Below the pieces are notes generated by a model that was not told the DNA's origin, ran no database searches, and saw nothing but the letters and a program-made list of their open reading frames with translations. 36,320 bases of DNA, from contig JAQGHS010000750.1 in NCBI GenBank assembly GCA_028291605.1, positions 1 through 36,320 on the forward strand. Reading direction: 5' to 3'. Each line of letters begins with the position of its first letter. The stretch's first letter is position 1. The position numbers and the translations under genes were made by a program. Origin of the DNA: Planctomycetaceae bacterium (GTDB lineage: Bacteria > Planctomycetota > Planctomycetia > Planctomycetales > Planctomycetaceae). This document shows, piece by piece, positions 25,600 to 34,042 of this stretch.

Positions 25600-28362
25600 A
25601 TGAAGTGGAATGTGCTCGGTTTGATGGTATTTTTAGCGGCCTCGGCGGCGCAATGGGCGCCAGCCGCCGATCCCCTGGAATTGAAGAAAGGGGACCATAT
25701 CGGCATCGTCGGCAACACGCTGGCCGAACGCATGCAGCATAGTGGTTGGCTGGAAACGTTGCTGTATGCAAAGTTTCCGCAGCAAGAATTGGTCTTCCGG
25801 AATATGGGCTATTCCGGCGACGAGATCGATGGTTTTCGTGATGGAAACAAGCGGCTCCGTTCGATGTCGTTCGGCTCGCACGACGAATGGCTGTCTGCCA
25901 ATTCTCCGGTGCCCCAACCGCAGAAACTCAACAAAGACGCCCCGGTCAGTGCTAATCGTTTCGCGTTGACGAACACCAAAGCGGACGTGGTCTTCGCCTT
26001 CTACGGCTACAACGAATCGTTCGCGGGTGAATCGGGTGTATCGAAGTTCAAGCAAGACGTGGAAGCCTTCATCAAGCACACGTTGTCTCAAAAGTATAAT
26101 GGCAAATCAGCACCCCAACTGGTGTTGTTTTCCCCCATCGCTCACGAATATATCGCCGATGCAAATCTGCAGAGCAAAGCGGCTGTCGCTGCCGCCAATG
26201 CTCGGCTGAAGATCTACGCGAGCGCCCTGGGTGAAGTTGCCAAGGCCAACAATGTTTTGTTCGTTGATCTGCTGGGGGCCAGCGAAAAGATCTTCAACGA
26301 CGCGAAAAAACCTCACAACTACACGATCAATGGCATTCACCTCAATGAAAAAGGTGATCTGGCGGTGGCCGCAATCGCGATCGATTTGATCGCCAAGGGG
26401 CCCGCGACCGATCTGGCCGGCGAATGGTGGAACAAGCACCAGAAATTGCGGGCCGCGGTCAACGATAAGAACTGGTACTGGTACCAACGCTATCGTGCGA
26501 CTGACGGTTATTCGACGTTCGGCGATCGGGCGTTTCTGAAGTTTGTCGGGGGCCAGTCGAACTATGAAGTCGTCCAGCGCGAACTCGAAGCACTCGACGT
26601 GCTGACCTCCAACCGCGATCCGGCGATTTGGGCGGCGGCTCAAGGCAAAGAACACAAGATCGTCGACAACAATCTGCCGGAATTCATCCCGGTCACCACC
26701 AACAAGCCCGGCCCGTTGCCCGGTGGCAAGCACTTGTTCCTCGGCGGTAAAGAAGCCATCGAACGCATGACCGTCCACAAGGGGATGAAGGTCGAACTGT
26801 TCGCCTCAGAAGAGCAGTTCCCCGAGCTCATTAACCCGGTGCAGATGGCGTTCGACACCAAGGGCCGACTGTGGGTCGCCACGTGGCCGACCTATCCCCA
26901 CTGGAAGCCGACCGAAAAGATGAATGACGGTCTGCTGATCCTCGAAGATACGAACAACGACGGCCAATGCGATGTCGTCAAGACGTTCTGCGGCGACCTG
27001 CATAATCCGACCGGTTTTGAATTCTGGAACGGCGGCGTGATCGTGGCTCAGGGCCCCGACATTCTGTTCCTGAAGGATACCAACGGAGACGACAAGTACG
27101 ACGTCAAAGAGCGGATCGTTCACGGTCTGGATACCGCCGATACGCACCATACCGCGAACAGCTTTGTGCTTGATCCGGGCGGAGCGATCTATTTCCAGGA
27201 AGGGACGTTCCACCACTCGCAGGTCGAATCACCCTGGGGACCGGTTCGCCGCGTCGCCAATGGTGCCGTCTTCCGTTACGAGCCGCGGGCTCAGAAGTTC
27301 GATGTTTATGTGTCGTTCGGATTTGCCAATCCGCATGGGCATGGTTTTGATCAATGGGGCCAGGACTTTGTCTATGACGGCACGGGATCTAATCCTTATC
27401 ACGCCGCGTTGTTCTCGGGTGACATTGAATTCCCCAACAAACATGCCCGTCCGCCGCAGGTTTATGCTCAGCGGACGCGCCCGTGTCCTGGTGTCGAATT
27501 CCTCAGCAGTAGTCATTTCCCGGAAGAACTCCGCGGCAATCTGCTGGTGGGCAATGTCATCGGCTTCCAGGGCATCCTGCAGTACAAGATGGCTGATAAG
27601 TCCGCCAGTTTCAGTGCCACGGAAGTCGAACCGATTATTTACTCATCGGACCCCAACTTCCGCCCGGCCGATCTGGAGACTGCTCCGGACGGATCGATTT
27701 ATTTCACCGACTGGCAGAACCCGATCATCGGCCACATGCAGCACAACCTGCGTGATCCCAGCCGCGATCGGATCCACGGCCGTGTCTATCGGGTGCGAGC
27801 TGAAGGTCGCGAGTTACTGAAGCCTACAAAAATTGCCGGCGAACCTGTCGCCACGCTGCTCAACTTGTTGAAGGAAAAAGACGACCGCGTCCGCTATCGG
27901 GCTCGCATCGAACTGTCGGGTCGTGATAGTGTCGAAGTGACCAAGGCTGCTCAGGCCTGGGTTGCGGCGCTCGATGCGAAGGACCCGGGTTACGAACACC
28001 ACGCTCTGGAAGCATTGTGGTTGCATCAGAGCCACAACGTTGTGAATGAAGCGTTGTTGAAGAAGACGCTCCGGAGTCCTGACTTCCACGCTCGGGCCGC
28101 GGCGACGCGTGTCCTGTGCGGCTGGCGTGATCGAGTTGCCGACGTTCTCGAACTGCTGCGCGGCCAGGTCAACGACGAACATCCCCGCGTCCGCCTGGAA
28201 GCCGTTCGTACGCTGAGCTTCTTCACCGGAGCCCAAGCCGAAAAGGCTTTGGAAATTGCGGTGGAATCGCTGATTCATCCCCAGGATGAGTACCTGAAGG
28301 TGCAACTCGACGAAACCAACAAGACGTTGGATCGTCGCGTGAAGGCCTTGCCGAAGAAGTAA
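25600..28362 (+). CDS. SGNH hydrolase-like domain fused to PVC-type membrane-bound dehydrogenase (beta-propeller) with C-terminal HEAT-like region
   Basis: Signal peptide MKWNVLGLMVFLAASAAQWAPAA; SGNH-like KKGDHIGIVGNTLAERMQHSG and GIHLNEKGD; propeller KVELFASEEQFPELINPVQMAFDTKGRLWVATWPTYPHW...; HEAT-like tail. ORF reported from 25555. Confidence 0.8.
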   Translation: MKWNVLGLMVFLAASAAQWAPAADPLELKKGDHIGIVGNTLAERMQHSGWLETLLYAKFPQQELVFRNMGYSGDEIDGFRDGNKRLRSMSFGSHDEWLSANSPVPQPQKLNKDAPVSANRFALTNTKADVVFAFYGYNESFAGESGVSKFKQDVEAFIKHTLSQKYNGKSAPQLVLFSPIAHEYIADANLQSKAAVAAANARLKIYASALGEVAKANNVLFVDLLGASEKIFNDAKKPHNYTINGIHLNEKGDLAVAAIAIDLIAKGPATDLAGEWWNKHQKLRAAVNDKNWYWYQRYRATDGYSTFGDRAFLKFVGGQSNYEVVQRELEALDVLTSNRDPAIWAAAQGKEHKIVDNNLPEFIPVTTNKPGPLPGGKHLFLGGKEAIERMTVHKGMKVELFASEEQFPELINPVQMAFDTKGRLWVATWPTYPHWKPTEKMNDGLLILEDTNNDGQCDVVKTFCGDLHNPTGFEFWNGGVIVAQGPDILFLKDTNGDDKYDVKERIVHGLDTADTHHTANSFVLDPGGAIYFQEGTFHHSQVESPWGPVRRVANGAVFRYEPRAQKFDVYVSFGFANPHGHGFDQWGQDFVYDGTGSNPYHAALFSGDIEFPNKHARPPQVYAQRTRPCPGVEFLSSSHFPEELRGNLLVGNVIGFQGILQYKMADKSASFSATEVEPIIYSSDPNFRPADLETAPDGSIYFTDWQNPIIGHMQHNLRDPSRDRIHGRVYRVRAEGRELLKPTKIAGEPVATLLNLLKEKDDRVRYRARIELSGRDSVEVTKAAQAWVAALDAKDPGYEHHALEALWLHQSHNVVNEALLKKTLRSPDFHARAAATRVLCGWRDRVADVLELLRGQVNDEHPRVRLEAVRTLSFFTGAQAEKALEIAVESLIHPQDEYLKVQLDETNKTLDRRVKALPKK

Positions 28363-28539
28363 GTTCGAGCGTTGCTCGCAGTCCATTTCGATTTTCGGGC
28401 CCTCAGATTGGCGAATGTCGCCCAATCTGAGGGCTTTCTGTCTGCCGTGAATCCCGCCTGAATTTCTCGCCCTGACAAGATACCGTATAATCTGTCTTTG
28501 CAGATTGACCGTCTACTACTCACTCTCAAGTGTGCTGTT

Positions 28540-30321
28540 ATGTCTCCGTTCGTCCGCATTTTCGCATCGCTTCTCATTGGTTGTCTGTTCGCGGGTTCCG
28601 CTTTGGCGGAAGATCCCCCCAGCGCGGTCGGTCCCTTGATGAAGTTGTTTCAAAGCGGTCGCTTGCCGGCGGATCGACAGGGAACTGTCGCCGAGATGAT
28701 CTGCAATCGTGGCAACGAACACGATCTGCGGGTCGTGTTTGATCGCGTGGTCCAGCCCGATGGCTTTCCACCCGAACTGCGATTGAAAGCCATGAACTGG
28801 CTGGTGGATGCCGCGACGACTCGTAAGGTGAAGCCCACCGGAGATCTCTCCGCCATCGAAAAGCTGGTGAGCGCCAACGCACCGACGAAGAGTCCGGTGC
28901 TGCAACTCGCGGCGATCAAGCTGGCTGCGACGTGGAAGGTCCCGGCGATTTCGGACGAACTGCAGCATCTCGCCACCGATGCCAAGACTGATCCCGCATT
29001 GCAACGCGCAGCCATCGACGGTTTGGTCGCCATTGGCGATCCCGGCAGCGTCGACACAATTCGCAAGCTGGCGGGTCCCGGGCAGCCTCTGCCGGTGCGT
29101 CTGCAGGCGATCACCGGATTGGTAACCGCTGACTTGCACACTGCTGCCGCAATGGCCGCAGACGCCCTGGCAGGCTCGACCGCGAAGGATGATCCGAAAG
29201 CCGTGCTGGATGGATTCTTGAATCGCAAACAAGGCACGGAAGAACTGGCCGCTGCCTTGGAGAAGAAAACTCCGGCCGTCGACGTCGCCAAGCAATTGCT
29301 GCGATACATGTACTCCGTGGGCCGTAGTGACCCAGCTTTGTCGGATGTGCTCAGCAAGGCCGCCGGCATCGCTACCGATCCGACACCGCCAACCCCGGAA
29401 CAAGTGGCCAAGTTGGTCGCAGAAGTCACCGCCAAAGGTAACGCCGCACGCGGTGAGCAGATCTTTCGTAAGGCCGACGTCAGTTGCATGAAGTGTCACA
29501 GTGTCAGCCGCGCGGGGGGCCAGGTCGGTCCCGAGTTGAGCGCTGTGGGTGGCTCGTCGCCCGTCGATTACATCGTGAATTCGATTTTGAACCCCAATCT
29601 GGCGGTCAAAGAGCAATACGTCACCAAGGTCTTCGTGCTGACCAATGGCATGGTGATGACCGGTGTCATCATAGACCGCGACGAAGTCCGAGTCCGCATC
29701 CGCGATGCTGCCGGCCAGACCGTCACCGTGCCGACCGCGGACATTGACGAAGAGGTCGAAGGCAAATCGCTCATGCCACAGGGGCTGACGAAATTCCTCA
29801 CCCACGACGAATTGCTCGATCTCGCAAAATTTGTTTCGGAACTCGGAAAGCCCGGAGCCTACGGGATTCCCACAGTACCGACGATCCAACGCTGGAAGCT
29901 GCTGCAAAATCCGCCGCAGGAGCTGACGAGCGAAGTCCCCCACCTCGAACACATTCGTCAATTTGTTCTCGGCAGCCAACCGAACGATTGGATCTCAGTC
30001 TATGCTCGAGTAGCCGGTGTCCTGCCGCTTAACGAACTGCGCAAGGGCAGCGCGCCGACCGTATTGATCTTGCAGGGCGAACTGGAAGTGACCGCGGAGG
30101 GCAAAGTTGCGGTCAATCTGATTTCGACAGAGAAGACACACATTTGGGTTGATGCCGAAGCATTCGACACTCAGCGCAAGTTCGAAGTCTCACTGGCACC
30201 CGGACGGCACAAAATCACGATTCGGGTCGAAGTTTCCGATCGTGACGCCCCCGAGTTGAAATTGGAGCTGACCAAGCCGGAAGGGACGACGGTCCAGTTT
30301 GACGTTGTCGGTGGGGCGTAG
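28540..30321 (+). CDS. HEAT-repeat, c-type cytochrome (planctomycete/PVC-type heme-binding) protein
   Basis: Signal peptide MSPFVRIFASLLIGCLFAGSALAE; CMKCHS heme motif in RGEQIFRKADVSCMKCHSVSRAGGQVGPELSAVGGSSPVDYIVNSILNPNLAVKEQY. ORF reported from 28498. Confidence 0.8.
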   Translation: MSPFVRIFASLLIGCLFAGSALAEDPPSAVGPLMKLFQSGRLPADRQGTVAEMICNRGNEHDLRVVFDRVVQPDGFPPELRLKAMNWLVDAATTRKVKPTGDLSAIEKLVSANAPTKSPVLQLAAIKLAATWKVPAISDELQHLATDAKTDPALQRAAIDGLVAIGDPGSVDTIRKLAGPGQPLPVRLQAITGLVTADLHTAAAMAADALAGSTAKDDPKAVLDGFLNRKQGTEELAAALEKKTPAVDVAKQLLRYMYSVGRSDPALSDVLSKAAGIATDPTPPTPEQVAKLVAEVTAKGNAARGEQIFRKADVSCMKCHSVSRAGGQVGPELSAVGGSSPVDYIVNSILNPNLAVKEQYVTKVFVLTNGMVMTGVIIDRDEVRVRIRDAAGQTVTVPTADIDEEVEGKSLMPQGLTKFLTHDELLDLAKFVSELGKPGAYGIPTVPTIQRWKLLQNPPQELTSEVPHLEHIRQFVLGSQPNDWISVYARVAGVLPLNELRKGSAPTVLILQGELEVTAEGKVAVNLISTEKTHIWVDAEAFDTQRKFEVSLAPGRHKITIRVEVSDRDAPELKLELTKPEGTTVQFDVVGGA

Positions 30322-30324
30322 GCG

Positions 30325-30381
30325 CCGTGGCAGACGCTGCCAGCGTCTGCGCGACACCGACGCTAGCAGCGTCGGCCACGG
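30325..30381. repeat. Palindromic intergenic repeat (CCGTGGCAGACGCTGCCAGCGTCTG family), copy 1
   Basis: CCGTGGCAGACGCTGCCAGCGTCTGCGCGACACCGACGCTAGCAGCGTCGGCCACGG. Confidence 0.8.
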
Positions 30382-30383
30382 GG

Positions 30384-31559
30384 TCAGCGCAGTGTCTTGA
30401 GATACTTAACAAACTCGGTGTCTAGTTTCTTGAGGTCACTGAAGACGTCTTGGAACTCGGCGACCCGTTGATCGGGTGTCGGGAAATCGAGCGGTGCCTT
30501 GGCCGAGATGTGCGTCAAGTATTTGACGTAGTTGGCCACCTGCTTGCGGACGAGGAAGTACGTGAGAGCCCAGCTTTCGGCATAGGCGTCCTCAGCCGTG
30601 TCGGGGCTGGTCAGGCGAGCGTCGTTCCGGATCAGTGTTTCGATCGAATCGGTCGCTCGTCTGGCGGTTAAGAACTCCTTGAAGCGCCGGAGCCTGGCGC
30701 GATTGATCTGGCCGGCCGTTTTCCAACCCGTCTTGCTGCGGATGTCTGGAGTTTCGAAGTAGGTTGCCATCCCTTCCGTCAGCCACAGAGGATTGTCAGC
30801 CATGCGCGTATGCAGACCGCAGTTGAAGGCGATTTGATGGGTGGCCTCATGCACCATAGTCGCCACGTTATACAGGGCCGATTCCAGACGCTGCTCGATT
30901 TCGCCAGCGGTTCTGGCTGACTGGCCGTTCCCTGTCTGGGTGAGATCTCGCAGGACAATGCGATTCGTCGGAATGGAGAAATACCCTGGCACAGCGGCCA
31001 CATCGGCTCCGGCATCCACGGTTGCGAATTCGGCAAACTGAGCCTGCTTCTGAAAGACTACGGCCACCAGCGGAAAGATGGGGTCGACCGTCTTGAATCC
31101 CTGCTTGGCCCAGTACGTACGGAAGGCCGTCGCCAGTCTTTCGAACAACCCCAGGCACCAATGGGCGTACGGTTCCGACGCATTGGTACAAAGTGCGTAA
31201 CGTTCCGTGGAATAACTGACGAATCCTGGTCCAAACTCGTGTGTCACTTGCTTGCCTAATTCCGCCGCGGAAAGAGGCGCGAACGGAGACGTGGCCGGCC
31301 CCTTCTGCTGCAGCTTGTCGGGGGTGACCTGCCAGATCCGTCCATCGGTCCCCTGCAGCAACAAGCCTCCGTCCTGGGCCTCGACCAACACTTTGGCGGT
31401 CATCTCGCGGATCTTCTTCTGGCGGTCCTCAAACGTGAATTGCCCCGTGGCAAGTGCCGAATCTTCCGCCGCCAGATCCAATGGTCGAATGAGCAGCGAA
31501 GTGGCGGCAACTGCCAACCACTGGCGTCGATCGAGCTGGAATTCTGAAGGCGAGTCCAA
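30384..31559 (-). CDS. DUF1570-like secreted protein with HExxH-type metalloprotease motif, possible Tat signal
   Basis: MVHEATHQIAFNCGLHTRMADNPLWLTEGMATYFE; LDRRQWLAVAATSLL. Longest ORF runs to 31622, but its first codons lie in a dispersed repeat; TTG at 31559 with AGGAAA upstream is a plausible start. Confidence 0.75.
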   Translation of the reverse strand: MDSPSEFQLDRRQWLAVAATSLLIRPLDLAAEDSALATGQFTFEDRQKKIREMTAKVLVEAQDGGLLLQGTDGRIWQVTPDKLQQKGPATSPFAPLSAAELGKQVTHEFGPGFVSYSTERYALCTNASEPYAHWCLGLFERLATAFRTYWAKQGFKTVDPIFPLVAVVFQKQAQFAEFATVDAGADVAAVPGYFSIPTNRIVLRDLTQTGNGQSARTAGEIEQRLESALYNVATMVHEATHQIAFNCGLHTRMADNPLWLTEGMATYFETPDIRSKTGWKTAGQINRARLRRFKEFLTARRATDSIETLIRNDARLTSPDTAEDAYAESWALTYFLVRKQVANYVKYLTHISAKAPLDFPTPDQRVAEFQDVFSDLKKLDTEFVKYLKTLR

Positions 31560-31591
31560 AGTGAGATTTCCTGGGAGAGCAGCATCAGCCC

Positions 31592-31620
31592 CCGTGGCAG
31601 ACGCTGCCAGCGTCTGTGTC
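31592..31620. repeat. CCGTGGCAGACGCTGCCAGCGTCTG repeat, copy 2 (truncated)
   Basis: CCGTGGCAGACGCTGCCAGCGTCTG identical to 30325-30349. Confidence 0.8.
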
Positions 31621-31646
31621 AACCGATCGTATGCAAGAGTTGTCTC

Positions 31647-31713
31647 GTAGCCACACTCGCCAGAGCGTGGGAATCCGCGTTAATTCACCCACGTTCTGGC
31701 GAACGTGGCTACA
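31647..31713. repeat. Palindromic intergenic repeat, copy 2 (GTAGCCACxCTCGCCAGAGCGTGGG family)
   Basis: GTAGCCACACTCGCCAGAGCGTGGG...CCCACGTTCTGGCGAACGTGGCTAC. Confidence 0.8.
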
Positions 31714-31815
31714 TAAAACGTAGTCGTGTGCGAGACAGAAGACGCCATGATAGAATTAGAGGCCTTGAGATTACTGGCAACCGATCGGCCGTTGAGATAC
31801 GCATTGAGGAATGGA

Positions 31816-32175
31816 ATGACCACGAATTTTCGCGATACTCTGGAAACCTTTGAAAACCAGTTTCCGGATCGCAACTATACCATTGAAACCATCTGTCCCG
31901 AATTCACGTCGCTGTGCCCCAAGACCGGCCAGCCCGACTTTGGAACGCTCACGATCAGTTATGTCCCCGATCGACTGTGCTTCGAATTGAAGTCGCTGAA
32001 GATGTATCTCCAGTTGTACCGCAACCACGGCTCATTCTACGAGCATGTCACCAATACCATTCTGGATGATCTGGTCGCGGTGACCAAGCCCAGAAGCATG
32101 AAAATCGTGGCCGCCTTTACGCCGCGCGGTGGGATTCGGACCAATGTCATTGCCGAATTTACTGCCACCAAGTGA
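31816..32175 (+). CDS. queF: NADPH-dependent 7-cyano-7-deazaguanine reductase QueF
   Basis: [65 protein letters not shown]; likely start [12 protein letters not shown] at 31816, ORF open from 31726. Confidence 0.9.
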   Translation: MTTNFRDTLETFENQFPDRNYTIETICPEFTSLCPKTGQPDFGTLTISYVPDRLCFELKSLKMYLQLYRNHGSFYEHVTNTILDDLVAVTKPRSMKIVAAFTPRGGIRTNVIAEFTATK

Positions 32176-32201
32176 GCCTTGAGCCCTCCGATTGAGTCGA
32201 A

Positions 32202-32555
32202 ATGGACGAACCATTGCCACTCGATGTACCGCACGGAAATGGTTTGCCCTGGTGGGACGCCTGGGGCCTGCCATTTCAATTGCTGGTGATCGCAGGGGCG
32301 GGGTGGTTCCTGTACCGCTGGCTCCGCCCGCGTCCGGCCTTTCAGATTGACATTCAGAATCAGATCCCGCGGGTTGTCTGGGGACGAGTCCGCCCGGCTT
32401 TCCTATCCGAGTTGACTGACATGGTGCCGGGGCTGGATATCGCACGAGGCACGATCACTGGGCACAAAGACGCTCAGCGGATCGTATTAAAGTTCTCTCG
32501 CGAGTTTTCCCCGGCGGCTCAGCAGCAGGTTCGGAATGTCTGGTACGCGAGCTGA
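32202..32555 (+). CDS. DUF3634-like protein (117 aa)
   Basis: N-terminal TM followed by FQIDIQNQIPRVVWGRVRPAFLSELTDMVPGLDIARGTITGHKDAQRIVLKFSREFSPAAQQQVRNVW. Confidence 0.6.
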   Translation: MDEPLPLDVPHGNGLPWWDAWGLPFQLLVIAGAGWFLYRWLRPRPAFQIDIQNQIPRVVWGRVRPAFLSELTDMVPGLDIARGTITGHKDAQRIVLKFSREFSPAAQQQVRNVWYAS

Positions 32556-32579
32556 ATTCGGGGCAGGCGAGATTCGACC

Positions 32580-32649
32580 GTAGCATGGGCACTGTTGCCC
32601 GTCTTTTGTTCAGAATCTCAATACAGACGGGCAAGAGTGCTCATCCTAC
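32580..32649. repeat. Inverted-repeat element overlapping the end of the TatD gene
   Basis: GTAGCATGGGCACTGTTGCCCGTC (32580-32603) / GACGGGCAAGAGTGCTCATCCTAC (32626-32649). Confidence 0.75.
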
Positions 32650-33428
32650 GCGCAGCTCGGGAGTCGAAACAGACGTTGCGCATTGGCCGTGGTTAAGTCC
32701 GCGAATTCGTTGGAGGACAAGCCGCGGACACCTGCCAGGCAATCGGCCGTCAATGTCACGAATGCCGGTTCATTACGTTTGCCGCGATTGGGTGACGGGG
32801 CCAGGTACGGGCAATCGGTCTCGATCACAATCCGATCCGACGGGACCGCTGCCGCGACGGCTCGTAGGGCGTGATTGTTCTTGAACGTCACCATTCCGGC
32901 GAAGGAGATGTGCATCCCCAGTTCCCAGCAGGCTTGTGCGGTCTCCATCGTTCCCGTGAACGAGTGCATCACGCCATTGAGCGGGCCGTCCTTAGCCGCC
33001 TTACGAAGCTCAACGACAATGTCTTCGTCGGCATCGCGACAATGGACGACGAATGGCAGGCCGGTCTCTCTGGAGAGCTGCAGATGCCGGTGGAAGTACT
33101 CAATCTGGAGTTCGATCGGCACGGTCTTCCAATATCGATCGAGACCCGTCTCACCGATCCCGACCACACTCTTATCCTGCACCAGTTCGACGATCGTATC
33201 CCAGTCAGCAGGACGCGCCTCGTGGGCATAGTTGGGCTGGATGCCGACAACCGCCGACAATCGGGGATGGACCTGTGCCAGTTCGACCGCTCGGCGGCTG
33301 CTGTCGACGTTAAATCCAACCACGACGATGTGCTTCACTCCCGCTTCGAAGGCGCGCACGAGCACCTCGGAACGATCAGCTTCGAAAGCGTCTTCTTGAA
33401 TATGGGCATGGGTATCAATCAACTCCAT
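32646..33428 (-). CDS. TatD-family metal-dependent hydrolase
   Basis: MELIDTHAHIQEDAFEADRSEVL...GIGETGLDRYW...FVVHCRDADEDI...HSFTGTMETAQ...IVIETDCPYLAPSPNRGKRNEPAF. Confidence 0.92.
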   Translation of the reverse strand: MELIDTHAHIQEDAFEADRSEVLVRAFEAGVKHIVVVGFNVDSSRRAVELAQVHPRLSAVVGIQPNYAHEARPADWDTIVELVQDKSVVGIGETGLDRYWKTVPIELQIEYFHRHLQLSRETGLPFVVHCRDADEDIVVELRKAAKDGPLNGVMHSFTGTMETAQACWELGMHISFAGMVTFKNNHALRAVAAAVPSDRIVIETDCPYLAPSPNRGKRNEPAFVTLTADCLAGVRGLSSNEFADLTTANAQRLFRLPSCA

Positions 33429-33516
33429 GAAGATACCCTTTTCAGATTCAATTTAAAGAAATGTGGACCGCATGGGAGACCAGGTTTCAATTCGCTCCTG
33501 GTGTCTAATGTGCCAA

Positions 33517-33954
33517 TTAGGTGGCAGCCACTACCGGGGGCTGGGGAGCAGCCAGGACCCGAGCGGTATTTAAGATCTCTCGTTCGTTGTTCACGACCGT
33601 CTGCAGCAACGTGGTGTCAGGATACTTCTGAGCCGCAGCTTCAAATGCTTTCACGATGTTCGTTTGCGAAATGATTACCTGTTTGAGGAGATATTTCAAC
33701 GAAACATAGTGCAGATCGGTAAACGAAGTCGAGTATCCACCGCAGTCAATCACCCAGCCCGATTCCAGCAGCGTGTCGGCCAGCAGCGTCTCGTCCTGCT
33801 TTTGCCTGGTCACGATGTCGCGGATGGCCGCCAGAGTTTCTCCCTGGTGGCTGTCTTCTGCGGTCCAAGGCGAACATTCTCCTAAATACTGCAGCAGACT
33901 GCGATGCAGGAGAACGAACAGCGAGTTCAGTTGTACGGAATCAATCGCGGCCAT
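33517..33954 (-). CDS. Hypothetical helical protein (145 aa)
   Basis: MAAIDSVQLNSLFVLLHRSLLQYLGECSPWTAEDSH...; internal Met at 33954 preferred, ORF reported to 33996. Confidence 0.6.
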   Translation of the reverse strand: MAAIDSVQLNSLFVLLHRSLLQYLGECSPWTAEDSHQGETLAAIRDIVTRQKQDETLLADTLLESGWVIDCGGYSTSFTDLHYVSLKYLLKQVIISQTNIVKAFEAAAQKYPDTTLLQTVVNNEREILNTARVLAAPQPPVVAAT

Positions 33955-34042
33955 GTAGTAAATTCGCTTGCACTCAAAAGGTTCAGACAAGGCCAAGATT
34001 TCACGTCGGACAGTGTTACAGTCTCTGGCAGATTAACGTCGA

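Noticed and set aside
28516-29979. 487-aa minus-strand ORF opposite the cytochrome gene
   Set aside because: Shadow ORF; plus strand encodes signal peptide, HEAT and CMKCHS heme motif.
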